Shown here: positions 25,061-35,633 of the stretch, in pieces
Layout of the letters: every line of letters begins with the position of its first letter
Numbering within the stretch: position 1 is the first letter of the stretch
Source of the DNA: Xenopus tropicalis
Taxonomy: Eukaryota; Chordata; Amphibia; Anura; Pipidae
Direction of reading: 5' to 3'
DNA length: 64,000 nt
Assembly (NCBI RefSeq): GCF_000004195.4
Contig: NC_030679.2
Location: forward strand, 151,466,284-151,530,283
The notes under the pieces: generated by a model
Told to the model about the DNA's origin: nothing
Databases searched by the model: none
What the model saw: the letters and a program-made list of their open reading frames with translations, nothing else
Translations under genes and position numbers: made by a program

Positions 25061-26034
25061 CCGTACCCTACTGCTCTACTATCCCCAACATCCCCCCTAC
25101 TACAGGGGCCCAGCTCGGGGGGCCCCACAATCGGCACCAATGAAACGCTGAGACTGAGAGGCGCTTTTATCCCAATGCTGAGAAGCGGTTTTACATTAGG
25201 CTTTCCCAGTATTTGGTATAATTAGCCCTGAGTGGCTGCTCTGTTGGGCCGGGACACAATCACCTCCTTGTACCCTCCCTCGCCCCCACCCCCGGAGCTG
25301 ACACTCACTGCTTAACCCTTGGGGCAGAAAGGGACGCTCTGTAAGTTGCCTGCCCCGCCATATAAACATTTGGAATATAATAAAGCACAAGCAGGCTGTG
25401 TGGGGTTTAACCCGGTGCCGGCCGGCCCGTCGCTAGCCCAGAACGTGGCACTAAGTGGAATCCCTAGCCGGAGCCAAAGACGCTATTGGGCATACAGTGC
25501 CCGGGGCAGAGTTTGTACAGTGGGAACGGGGAGAGTAACAACAAACAAGGCTTGTTTAATCAACGGAGGCATCTGATTGGCTCAGCTTCCCTAGATAGAC
25601 TCGCTCTACCTGTTACGTTCAGGGGCCCCTAACTAGCAGGACACATACACGTATAACCTGAGACATAGTAAACCCCCATCCTGATTGGCTATTGGGGTAC
25701 TGGGGGGCTCCAGTATGTGGGATCCAGACTGGGCAACAATGCCCTCTGCTACTGCCCCTCATGCTTGGGCAGCAAGCAAACCTAAAGGGGTTCTGGGAAA
25801 CACCCGGCCCCCATCTCCATCAGCAGTAAGGGATTATGGGGGAAAGAGATACAGTAGTGCATTCATTGCATTCCCTCCCCCTCCCATGGGTGCTTAGCTG
25901 CCCCCGTATTGCACCGACGACACTTTAGGGAACACTAACGCATTCAGTTCTGACTGCCGCTAAACACAAACATGTCGGCACAATTCCCTGTAAACTTGTA
26001 GAAATGTCGCGCTACTTCCCCTTTAAGGCTTAGA
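25061..26034. other. Intergenic single-copy region, no gene recognised
   Basis: Nearly 1 kb free of arrays. Plus-strand frames are at most about 85 codons. An AATAAA occurs at 25379-25384 but no coding sequence can be linked to it. Confidence 0.4.
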
Positions 26035-27350
26035 CTGCCATTGTCCTGGAGGGTCTAATAGGAGAGACAGGTTGTGGGGGGGGGGGGGGCCATTGTCCTG
26101 GGGGTCTAATAGGAGAGGACAGGTTGTGGGGGGGGGGGGGGGGGTGCCATTGGCCTGGAGGGTCTAATAGGAGAGACAGGTTTGTGGGGGGGGGGGGGGG
26201 TGCCATTGTGCCTGGAGACGTCTAATAGGAGAGGCAGGTTGTGGGAGGGGGGGGGGTGCCATTGTCCTGGAGGCGTCTAATAGGAGAGGACAGGTGTGGG
26301 GTGGGGGGGGTGGGTGCCCATTGTCCATGGAGGTCTAAATTAGGAGAGGCAGGTGTGTGGGAGGGGGGGGGGGCTGCCATTGCCTGGAGGGTCTAATAGG
26401 AGAGACAGGTTGTTGGGGGGGGGGGGCGGTGTGCCATTGTCCTGGAGGGTCTAATAGGAGAGGGCAGGTTGTGGGAGGGGGGGGGCTGCCATTGTCCTGG
26501 AGGGTCTAATAGGAGAGACAGGTTGTGGGGGGGGGGGGGTGCCATTGTCCTGGAGGGTCTAATAGGAGAGACAGGTTGTGGGGGGGGGGTGCCATTGTCC
26601 TGGAGGGTCTAATAGGAGAGACAGGTTGTGAGGGGGGGGGTGCCATTGTCCTGGAGGGTCTATAGGAGAGACAGGTTGTGGGGGGGGTGCCATTGTCCTG
26701 GAGGCGTTCTAATAGGAGAGAGATTGTGGGGGGGGGGTACAATTATCCTGGAGGGTCTAATAGAAAAGACAGGTTGTGGGGGGGGGGGTACAATTGTCCT
26801 ATAGGGCCTAATAGAAGAGACAGGTTTGTGGGGGGGGTACAATTGTACTGGAAAGACAAGTTGGGGGGGGGTGCCATTGTCCTGGAGGGTCTAATAGGAG
26901 AGACAGATGTGAAGGGGGGGTACCATTGTCCTGGAGGGTCTAATAGGAGAGACAGATGTGAAGGGGGGGTACCATTGTCCTGGAGGGTCTAATAGGAGAG
27001 AAAGGTTGTGGGGGGGGGGTGCCATTGTCCTGGAGGGGTCTAATAGGAGAGAGATTGTGGGGGGGGGGTACAATTATCCTGAGGGTCTAATAGAAAAGAC
27101 AGGTTGTGGGGGGGGGGGTACAATTGTCCTATAGGGCCTAATAGAAGAGACAGGTTGTGGGGGGGGTACAATTGTACTGGAAAGACAAGTTGGGGGGGGT
27201 GCCATTGTCCTGGAGGGTCTAATAGGAGAGACAGATGTGAAGGGGGGGTACCATTGTCCTGGAGGGTCTAATAGGAGAGACAGGTTGTTTGGGGGGGGTA
27301 CAATTGTACTGGAAAGTTGGGGAGGGTTGCCATTATCCTGGAGGCCCTAA
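26035..27350 (+). repeat. Minisatellite of about 47-58 bp with long G runs
   Basis: About 26 units with gccattgtcctggagggtc, taataggagagacaggttg and a run of 7-14 G. A sub-block (accattg..., acaattgtcc tatagggcc) recurs at 26750-26870 and 27080-27200, showing duplication of a multi-unit segment. It is related to the array at 27838-28400. Confidence 0.93.
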
Positions 27351-27837
27351 TAGGAGACACAAGGGAGAATCCTCAGAAGATATTGGGGTTCCTGTATTGG
27401 TGTAACAGGGTACAGGGATATAATATTGTGCCCAGAATATTCCGGGTGTATTTGGGTGGGAGCTGCCATACTGCTTCCCTGACAAAGGGAACAAATATAA
27501 TATATAACGGTACAAATAAGGGAATAGGGAGCCATGACAGTGTGAGTCTGTAGCCCTGAGCTTAATGTACGGAATTAATATAAAGCACAAACATAACGCT
27601 ACTGAGAAATAAAATCATATTTTTCTATCTGTACCTGGCTGCTCTGTCCCTGCGTACTCTGGGAGTTACAGTTCCACTCTACGGGGGGGGGGGCTTTATG
27701 GGCACAAGGTGGCCACATGGTGCTCAATAGAATAGTGCCCCAGGCCAGGGCATTTTTCAGTGAAGAAGGGCATCATCGGGGGGGGGGGGGCTTAGACTAG
27801 TGATTATGGAGGGCACCTAACAAACTGGCACCCCGCC
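27351..27837. other. Spacer between two related arrays
   Basis: Single-copy sequence with a (g)n run at 27779-27790 and no recognised gene. It separates two arrays whose units derive from one ancestor. Confidence 0.4.
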
Positions 27838-28400
27838 GTCATTGTCCAGGCAGTCCAATAGGAAAGACAGGTTGGGGGGGGTGTCATTGTCCAGGCAGTC
27901 CAATAGGAAAGACAGGTTGGGGGGTGTCATTGTCCAGGCAGTCCAATAGGAAAGACAGGTTGGGGGGGGTGTCATTGTCCAGGCAGTCCAATAGGAAAGA
28001 CAGTTGGGGGGTGTGTCATTGTCCAGACAGTCCAATAGGAAAGACAGGTTGGGGGGGTGTCATTGTCCAGACAGTCCGATAGGAAAGACAGGTTGGGGGG
28101 TGTCATTGTCCAGGCAGTCCAATAGGAAAGACAGGTTGGGGGGTGTGTCATTGTCCAGACAGTCCAATAGGAAAGACAGGTTGGGGGGGGTGTCATTGTC
28201 CAGACAGTCCAATAGGAAAGACAGGTTGGGGGTGTGTCATTGTCCAGACAGTCCGATAGGAAAGACAGGTTGGGAGGGGGGGTGTCAGGAAAGACAGGTT
28301 GGGGGGGGGGGGGGGTGTCATTGTCCAGACAGTCCAATAGGAAAGACAGGTTGGGAGGGGGGGTGTCAGGAAAGACAGTCCAATAGGAAAGACAGATTTG
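27838..28400 (+). repeat. About 43-bp minisatellite related to the 26035 array
   Basis: About 13 units with gtcattgtccaggcagtcc, aataggaaagacaggttg and a G run. The order cattgtcc, taatagga, agacaggttg and poly-G is shared with the array at 26035-27350. Confidence 0.93.
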
Positions 28401-29246
28401 TCCCTTTCTGCTGTCCTTGTCCTCTTCCCGGTTCTCTTCTGTTCTCCCCTTCTTTACCTAAAACAACTCTAGAACTGAGCCTATGGCTGGTGTACACTAG
28501 CTGTGTGTGCAGCACTCATACACAGGGAACACAATATTCCTGCTTGTGCCAGGCGGCTACTGCCAGCCATCCTTCCCAGAAGCCTGAGTGCGCTGTTGGC
28601 ACTGCAGAGCCCGCACTTTATTGAGATGGGCGAGTGTTGCCACTAGGGGCGCTGCACGGGAGAAACACAAATAGACCAATAAGGGAGAAGATCTGGCGCT
28701 TTCCCATACAGAGTGTCCGAGTCAATAGAACCGGCCTATAGAGTAAAGCCTGTAAAGGAGTTAAGTCTCCCTGTTAGACTGCCCCGGGCTAATGTGAATA
28801 TGTCTCTCGCGCTTCTCCAATCAGTCATCAATGCCGAACATTCGAGATTCATAAAACTTTGTGACTTTTTTAGACTAAAATTCACCGCAGGTTTGAAAAA
28901 TTCTGAACATTTTGTGTAAAAAAAAAAAAGCAAAATTCAAAACTTTCCTACGATCAACTTACAAATTCTTGTGACCGTTAATAAATACATCGTTGATTGA
29001 ATTTTTTGAATTAAAAAAAAAACTCTCGGGAGTTTATGCGAGTTTCTAAAAACAAAAAAAATCCGGTTTAGATTTTTCTTGCCAAATTTCACAACTGGGA
29101 AACGTTGAGGAGCTTTTTCTCTCGTTGCCGGACAACTCTTAGGGGGCACTGACTGTCGGATTTTTTTTCTGATTCGAATTGTTAGCGCTAAAAGTCATGG
29201 GAAAAAAAGTGCAACTTTTTCAAGATTTACTATGCATCCATAGGGA
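28401..29246. other. Single-copy then AT-rich region, possible old transposon
   Basis: 28401-28700 is ordinary sequence. 28750-29200 is AT-rich with several poly-A/T runs (28917-28928, 29012-29021, 29160-29168) and a ctctcgggag...gcgagttt motif, resembling a decayed non-autonomous DNA element. No family assigned and no gene seen. Confidence 0.35.
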
Positions 29247-31508
29247 CCCTTAGATTGTAAGCTCACTGGGGCAGGGACTGATGGGAATGGGATAGGGACC
29301 TTAGATTGTAAGCTCACTGGGGCAGGGGCTGATGGGAATGGGATAGGGACCTTAGATTGTAAGCTCACTGGGGCAGGGGCTGATGGGAATGGGATAGGGA
29401 CCTTAGATTGTAAGCTCAACTGGGGCAGGGGACTGATGGGAATGGGATAGGGGCCTTAGATTGTAAGCTCACTGGGGCAGGGGCTGATGGGAATGGGATA
29501 GGGACCTTAGATTGTAAGCTCACGGGGCAGGGAATGATGGGAATGGGATAGGGACCTTAGATTGTAAGCTCACTGGGGCAGGGCTGATGGGAAAATGGAA
29601 TAGGGACCTTAGATTGTAAGCTCACTGGGGCAGGGGCTGATGGGAATGGGATAGGGACCTTAGATTGTAAGCTCACACTTGTGGGGCAGGGACTGATGGG
29701 AATGGGATAGGGACCTTAGATTGTAAGCTCACTGGGGCAGGGGCTGATGGGAATGGGATAGGGGACCTTAGATTGGGCTCAGCGGGCTCCTGGGAGCTAG
29801 GGATAGGGCCTTAGATTGTAAGCTCACTGGGGCAGGGGCTGATGGGAATGGGATAGGGACCTTAGATTGTAAGCTCACTGGGCAGGGGCTGATGGAATGG
29901 GATAGGGGCCTTAGATTGTAAGCTTCACTGGGCAGGGGCTGATGGGAATGGGATAGGGACCTTAGATTGTAAGCTCAACTGGGGGCAGGGACTGATGGGA
30001 ATGGGATAGGGACCTTAGATTGTAAGCTCACTGGGGGCAGAGTGGCTGATGGGGAATGGGGATAGGGGACCTTAGATTGTAAGCTCACTGGGGCAGGGGC
30101 TGATGGGAATGGGATAGGGACCTTAGATTGTAAGCTCACTGGGCAGGGGCTGATGGGAATGGATAGGGACCTTAGATTGTAAGCTCACGGGGCAGGGGCT
30201 GATGGGAATGGATAGGGACCTTAGATTGTAAGCTCACTGGGGCAGGGGCTGATGGGAATGGGATAGGGACTCTTAGATTGTAAGCTCACTGGGGGCAGGG
30301 GCTGATGGGAATGGAGATAGGGACCTTAGATTGTAAGCTCACTGGGGCAGGGGCTGATGGGAATGGGTATAGGGACCTTAGATTGTAAGCTCACTGGGGG
30401 CAGGGGCTGATGGGAATGGGATAGGGACCTTAGATTGTAAGCTCACTGGGGCAGGGGCTGATGGGAATGGGATAGGGACCTTAGATTGTAAGCTCACTGG
30501 GGCATGGGGCTGATGGGAAGGGATAGGGACCTTAGATTGTAAGCTCACTGGGCAGGACTGATGGGAATGGATAGGGACCTTAGATTGTAAGCTCACTGGT
30601 GGGGCAGGGACTGATGGAAATGGGATAGGGACCTTAGAGTGTAAGCTCACTGGGCAGGGGCTGATGGGAATGTGATAGGACCTTAGATTGTAAGCTCACT
30701 GGGGCAGGGACTGATGGGAATGGGATAGGGACCTTAGATTGTAAGCCTCACTGGGACAGGGACTGAATGGGAATGGGATAGGGACCTTAGATTGTAAGCT
30801 CACTGGGGCAGGGACTGTGGGAATGGGATTAGGGACCTTAGATTGTAAGCTCACTGGGGCAGGGGCCTGATGGGAATGGGATAGGGACCTTAGATTGTAA
30901 GCTCACTGGGCAGGGACTGATGGGAATGGGATAGGGACCTTAGATTGTAAGCTCACTGGGGCAGGGACTTGATGGGAATGGGAATAGGGACCTGGTTAGA
31001 TTGTAAAACTCACTGGGGGCAGGGAACTGATGGGCAATGGGGATGGGAACCTTAGATTGTAAGCTCACTGGGGCAGGGGCTGATGGAAATGGGATAGGGA
31101 CCTTAGATTGTAAGCTCACTGGGGCAGGGGCTGGATGGGAATCGGATAGGGCCTTAGAAGTGTAAGCTCACGTGGGGCAGGGGCTGATTGGGATGGGATA
31201 GGGACCCCTTAGAATTGTAAGCTGCACTGGGGCATGGGTCTAGTGGGATGGGATTTAGGGACCTTAGAATTGTAAGCTCAGCTGGGCAGGGTTATGAAAT
31301 GGGAATGGATAGGGACTTGATTGTAAGCTCACTGGGGGCAGGGACTGATGGGAATGGGATAGGGACTTAGATTGTAAGCTCACTGGGGCAGGGACTGATG
31401 GGAATGGGATAGGGACCTTAGATTGTAAGCTCACTGGGGCAGGGACTGATGGGAATGGGATAGGGACCTTAGAGTGTAAGCTCACTGGGGCAGGGACTGA
31501 TGGGAATA
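29247..31508 (+). repeat. About 51-bp minisatellite, about 44 units
   Basis: Same unit as in tsc22d4 intron 1 (16534-17590): accttagattgtaagctcac then tggggcaggg and ctgatgggaatgggatag. The module ttagattgtaagctcactgg resembles a word common in old vertebrate dispersed repeats, so both arrays may have grown from copies of one element (inference). Decay is strongest at 30990-31330. Confidence 0.94.
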
Positions 31509-31934
31509 AATGAGGGATAGTAACAATAAGACTGTAGCAGCACAAGATAGTGTAACATAGAACACAACACAGAGTGTGACCCCCCAGTGCATCGGGGCTG
31601 GAGATGGCTACGCCGCTGGCCGCACTGGTACAGCATTGTTATATAAGACAGGAGAAGCCTTGTGTGGCACTGACATAATCCCACTGGGCAGGACAATGGG
31701 GCCCAACTGTGTAAGTACCATGATGTGGGCAGGGAGAGAGAACTCTTCAGAAACTGTCAGCTAGAATTAAAGTGGCAGCCACTGGCACTTCCATGTATCT
31801 ATCTATCTATCTATCTATATATATATACACACTTTCAGGAGCCTCCTCCCCTGCCCTTACATTGGGGGGTATCCCTGCCCCTACCATTCATTTACTGGGC
31901 TCTTTCCTATCTGTGACTGTCTGTGGCCCCTTCC
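31509..31934. other. Single-copy spacer with a (tatc)n/(ta)n microsatellite
   Basis: No gene recognised. A microsatellite of about six tatc followed by about six ta lies at 31796-31828. Confidence 0.6.
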
Positions 31935-34900
31935 AGCAGCCCCCCATTCCCTCCCTACAGCTCCCTGTTACAGCCCCCCATTCCCTCCTTACAGCTCCCT
32001 GTTACAGCCCCCCATTCCCTAACAGCTCCCTGTTACAGCCCCCCATTCCCTCCTAAGCTCCCTGTTACAGCCCCCATTCCCTCCTTAAGCTCCCTGTTAC
32101 AGCGCCCCCATTCCCTCCCTACAAAGCTCCTGTTACAGCCCCTCCAATTCCTCTTACAGCTTGCCTGTTACAGCCCCCCATTCCCCGTCCTTACAGCTCC
32201 CTGTTTACAGCCCCCATTTTCCCCTCCTACAGCTACCTGTTACAGCCGCCCCTTCCGTCCTTACAGCTCCCTGTTACAGCCCCACCATTTCCCTCCCTAA
32301 CAGCCCCTTTACAGCCCCCCATTCCCTCCTTACAAGGCTCGCCTGTTCCAGCCCCCCATTCCTCCTTACAGCTCCTGTTAGCAGCCCCCCATTCTCGTCC
32401 CTACAGCTCCCTGTTACAGCCCCCCATTCCTCCTTAACAGCTCCTGTTACAGCCCCGCATTCCCCTCCCTACAGCTCCCTGTACAGCACCCCATTCCTCA
32501 GTCTTACAGCTCGCCTGTTACAGCCCCCATCCTCCCTACAGCTCTTCCCTGTTAGCAGCCCCGCCATTCCCTCCCTACAGCTCCCTGTTACAGCCCCCCA
32601 TTCCCGTTTCTTTATCTTAGTCTCCTGTTATCTGTCCCTTCCCATTCTCTCCTTACAGTCTTCTCTGTACTATGGTCTCTTCTCCTATGTTCCTCTCTCT
32701 ATTCTATGCTTCTCTCTTGTACATGTCCTTTCTCGCCATCTCTCCTTCTTATTAATCAGTTCTTTCGCCTGTTACTAAGTCCCTCCTCATCTCTCTCTCT
32801 CGCCCTGTTTATCAGCCCCCATCCTTCTCTACAGCCCCGTACAGCCCTCTCTCATCTCTCCTACAGCCCCGATATATCCTCCTTCATTCTCCTCCCTATC
32901 AGCTCCTCTGATTCAGACCCCCATTCCCTCGCCCTACAGCCTTCCCTGTTACAGCCCCCATTCCCTCCCCTAACAGCTCCGCTGTTACAGCCGCCCCATT
33001 CCTCCTTACAGCTCCCCTGTTTACAGACCCGCCATTCCATCCTCACAGCTCCTGTTACAGCCCCCCATTCCCTCCTTACAGCTCCCTGTTAGCAGCCCCC
33101 CCATTCCTCCCTACAGCTTCCCTGTTACAGCCCCTCCATTCCCCTCCTTACAGCTCCCTGTTACAGCCGCCGACCCCGGTTTTTATCTAATAAAGCCTCC
33201 CCCCCCTCTCATTTCCTCCCTACTAGCTCCCTGACAGTCCCCCATTCCTCCCTAACAGCTCCCTGTTACAGCCCCACCATTCCCTCCTACAGCTCCCTGT
33301 TACAGCCCCCCATTTCCCTCCTCTTTACAGCTCCCTGTTTAAGCCCCCGCCATTCCCTCCCTACAGCCTCGCTGTTACAGCCCCCATTCCCTCCCTAGCA
33401 GCTCCCTGTTAGCAAGCCCACCCATTCCCTCCTTACAGCCTCCCTGTTACAGCCGCCGCATTCCCATCCCTACAGCTCCGCTGTTACAGGCCCCCCATTC
33501 CCGTCCCCTACAGCTCCCTGTTACAGCCCCCCCATTCCCTGCCCTACAGCTCCGCTGTTACAGCCCCCCACATTCCCTCCCTACAGCTCCCTGTTACAGC
33601 CCCCCATTCCCTCCCTACAGCTCCCTGTTACAGCGCCCAGCCTTCCCTTCCCTACTACAGCTCCCTGTTACAGCCCCCCATTCCGCTCCCTACAGCTCCC
33701 TGTTAGCAGCCCGCCGCATTCCCTCCCTACAGGCTCCCTGTTTACAGCCCGCCAATTCCCATCCCTACAGCTCCCCTGTTACAGCCCCCCATTCCCTCCT
33801 TAACAGCTCCTGTTAACAGCGCCCCCATTCCCTCCTACATAGCTCCCTGTTACCAGCCCCCTCCATCCTCCCTACAGCTCCCTGTTACAGCCCCTCCATT
33901 CCCTCCCTACAGCTCCCTGTTACAGACGCCGCCAATTCCCATCCCTTACAGCTTCCCTGTTACACAAGCCCCGCATTCCCTCCTTAGCAGCTCCTGTTAC
34001 AGGCCCCCCATTCCCATCCCTACAGCTCCTGTTTACAAGCCGCCCCTTCCCGTCCTTACAGCTCCCTGTTACGCCCGCCCATTCGCTCCCTACAGAGCTC
34101 CCCTGTTACAGCCCACATTCCCTCCTTACAGCTCCGCTGGTTACGCCCCCCCATTCCCTGCATTACAGCTCCCCTGTTCAGCCGCCCCATTCCCTCCCTC
34201 AGGGGGCTCCCTGTTACAGCCCCCCCATTTCCTCCTTACAGCTCCCTGTTACAGCCCCCCCATTCCGCTCCTTACAGCTCCATGTTAGCAGCCCCCCATT
34301 CCCCTCCTTAAGCTCCCTGTTACAGCCCCCCATTCCGCTCCTTACAGCTTCCCTGTTTACAGCCCCGTCGCCATTCCCCTCCTACAGCTCCCTATTACAG
34401 CCCTCCAATTCCCTCGCCTACAGCTCCCTGTTACAGCCCCACCATCCCAGTCCTTACAGCTGCCTGTTAACAGCCCCCTCCATTCCGCCTCCTTACAGCT
34501 CCCTGTTTTACAGCCCCCGACCATTCCGCATTCCCTACAGCTCATGCTCTCCTCAGTCAGCTCCGCTCTCGCTCTCCCACCCACTTCTTCCCTCTTTCGC
34601 TCACTCGACAGCTCCCCACCCTCCCAGGCTCGCCCTGGTTTCACAGCCCCCCATTCCCCATGTCCCTACAGTCCCTGTTACAGCCCCCTCCAATTCCCTC
34701 ACCTACAGCTCGCCGTACAAGCCCCCCGCATTCCCTCCTAGCAGCTCCCTGTTACAGCCCCCCCATTCCCTCCTTAACAGCTCCTGTTACAGCCCCCCCA
34801 TTCCCTTCCCCTACAGCTCCTGTTACAGCCGCCCCCTTCCCTCCCTACAGCTCCGCTGTTTACAGCGCCCCATTTCCCTCCCTACAGCTCCTGTTACAGG

Positions 34901-35367
34901 CCCCCCATTCCCTCGTACAGCTCCCTGTTACAGCCCCGCCATTCTCCAGTCCCTAAACAGCTCCCTGTTACAGCCCCGCATTCCCTCCTACAGCTTCCCT
35001 GTTTACAGACCCTCCATTCCTCCCTACAGCTCCCTGTTACAAGCCCCACCATTCCCTCCCTTACAGCTCCCTGTTACAGCCCCCCATTCCCTCCTACAGC
35101 CTCGCCTGTTAGCAGCCCCCCATTCCCTCCCTTACAGGCTCCCTGTTACAGCCCGCCCCATTCCGCTCCCTACAGCTCCCTGTTACAGCCCCCCATTCCC
35201 TCCCTGAAGCAGTCCCTGTTAGCCAGCCCCCCATCCTCCGCTAACAGCTCCCTGTTAGCAGCCTCCCCAAATTCCTCCTTACAGCTCCCTGTTACAGCCC
35301 CCCATTCCCTCCCTACAGCTCCCTGTTACAGCCCCCCATTCCCTCCCTACAGCTCCCTGTTACAGAC
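31935..35367 (+). repeat. 33-bp pyrimidine-rich minisatellite upstream of srrt, about 100 units
   Basis: The unit is close to ccattccctccttacag followed by ctccctgttacagcccc. Each unit carries two acceptor-like strings (pyrimidine tract then TTACAG) in the sense of srrt. Between about 32090 and 35260 nearly every unit has one or more single-base insertions or deletions (extra g after c, doubled t), while the edges are clean. 32600-32900 is strongly diverged. The array ends about 75 bases before the srrt promoter region. Confidence 0.94.
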
Positions 35368-35439
35368 CCCCATATCTGCCTTCCCCCATTTCCCAACCCC
35401 AAAGGCACAACATCCCCTACCCACACATCTGTATGTTTG

Positions 35440-35560
35440 CCCTTACTTAAGATGGCCGCTGTAACCAGTCCGGACGCGCCAACAATTAGGCGGGAACATT
35501 TCTGCGCCTCAGTTCTGGGAAGGCACATCCGGTCTGTTCCGGAAGTGACGTCTTTTCGCT
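35440..35560 (+). promoter_or_regulatory. srrt: srrt core promoter with YY1, E2F, ETS and CRE motifs
   Basis: AAGATGGCCGC at 35449-35459 matches a YY1 site, GGCGGGAA at 35489-35496 an E2F-like site, CCGGAAGT at 35539-35546 an ETS site, and it runs directly into TGACGTC at 35546-35552, a CRE/ATF half-palindrome. The region is CpG-richer than its surroundings and has no TATA box. This is typical of a housekeeping-gene promoter. Transcription probably starts within about 35500-35580; the exact base cannot be seen. Confidence 0.7.
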
Positions 35561-35617
35561 CTGCATTTTTTCTCTCGCTGTCGCGTTTTTGTTGTCGTGT
35601 TCTCTCTGCTCCTCAAG
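35561..35617 (+). other. srrt: srrt non-coding first exon (5' UTR)
   Basis: Pyrimidine-rich sequence ending in CTCAAG followed by GTAAGTCC, a strong donor. It contains no ATG in the assigned part. The next exon begins at 37975 after TTTCAG and carries the start codon, so intron 1 would be 35618-37974 and is almost filled by a 40-bp array. The 5' boundary is approximate. Confidence 0.6.
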
Positions 35618-35633
35618 GTAAGTCCGTATCATG

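Noticed and set aside
24554..25151. Plus-strand frames with a 9-residue LPYGPAVPN repeat and a minus-strand RRGRRAGWA-type repeat
   Set aside because: The 27-bp unit is divisible by three and free of stops in several frames. Neither strand has a supported start, exon structure or similarity to a known protein.
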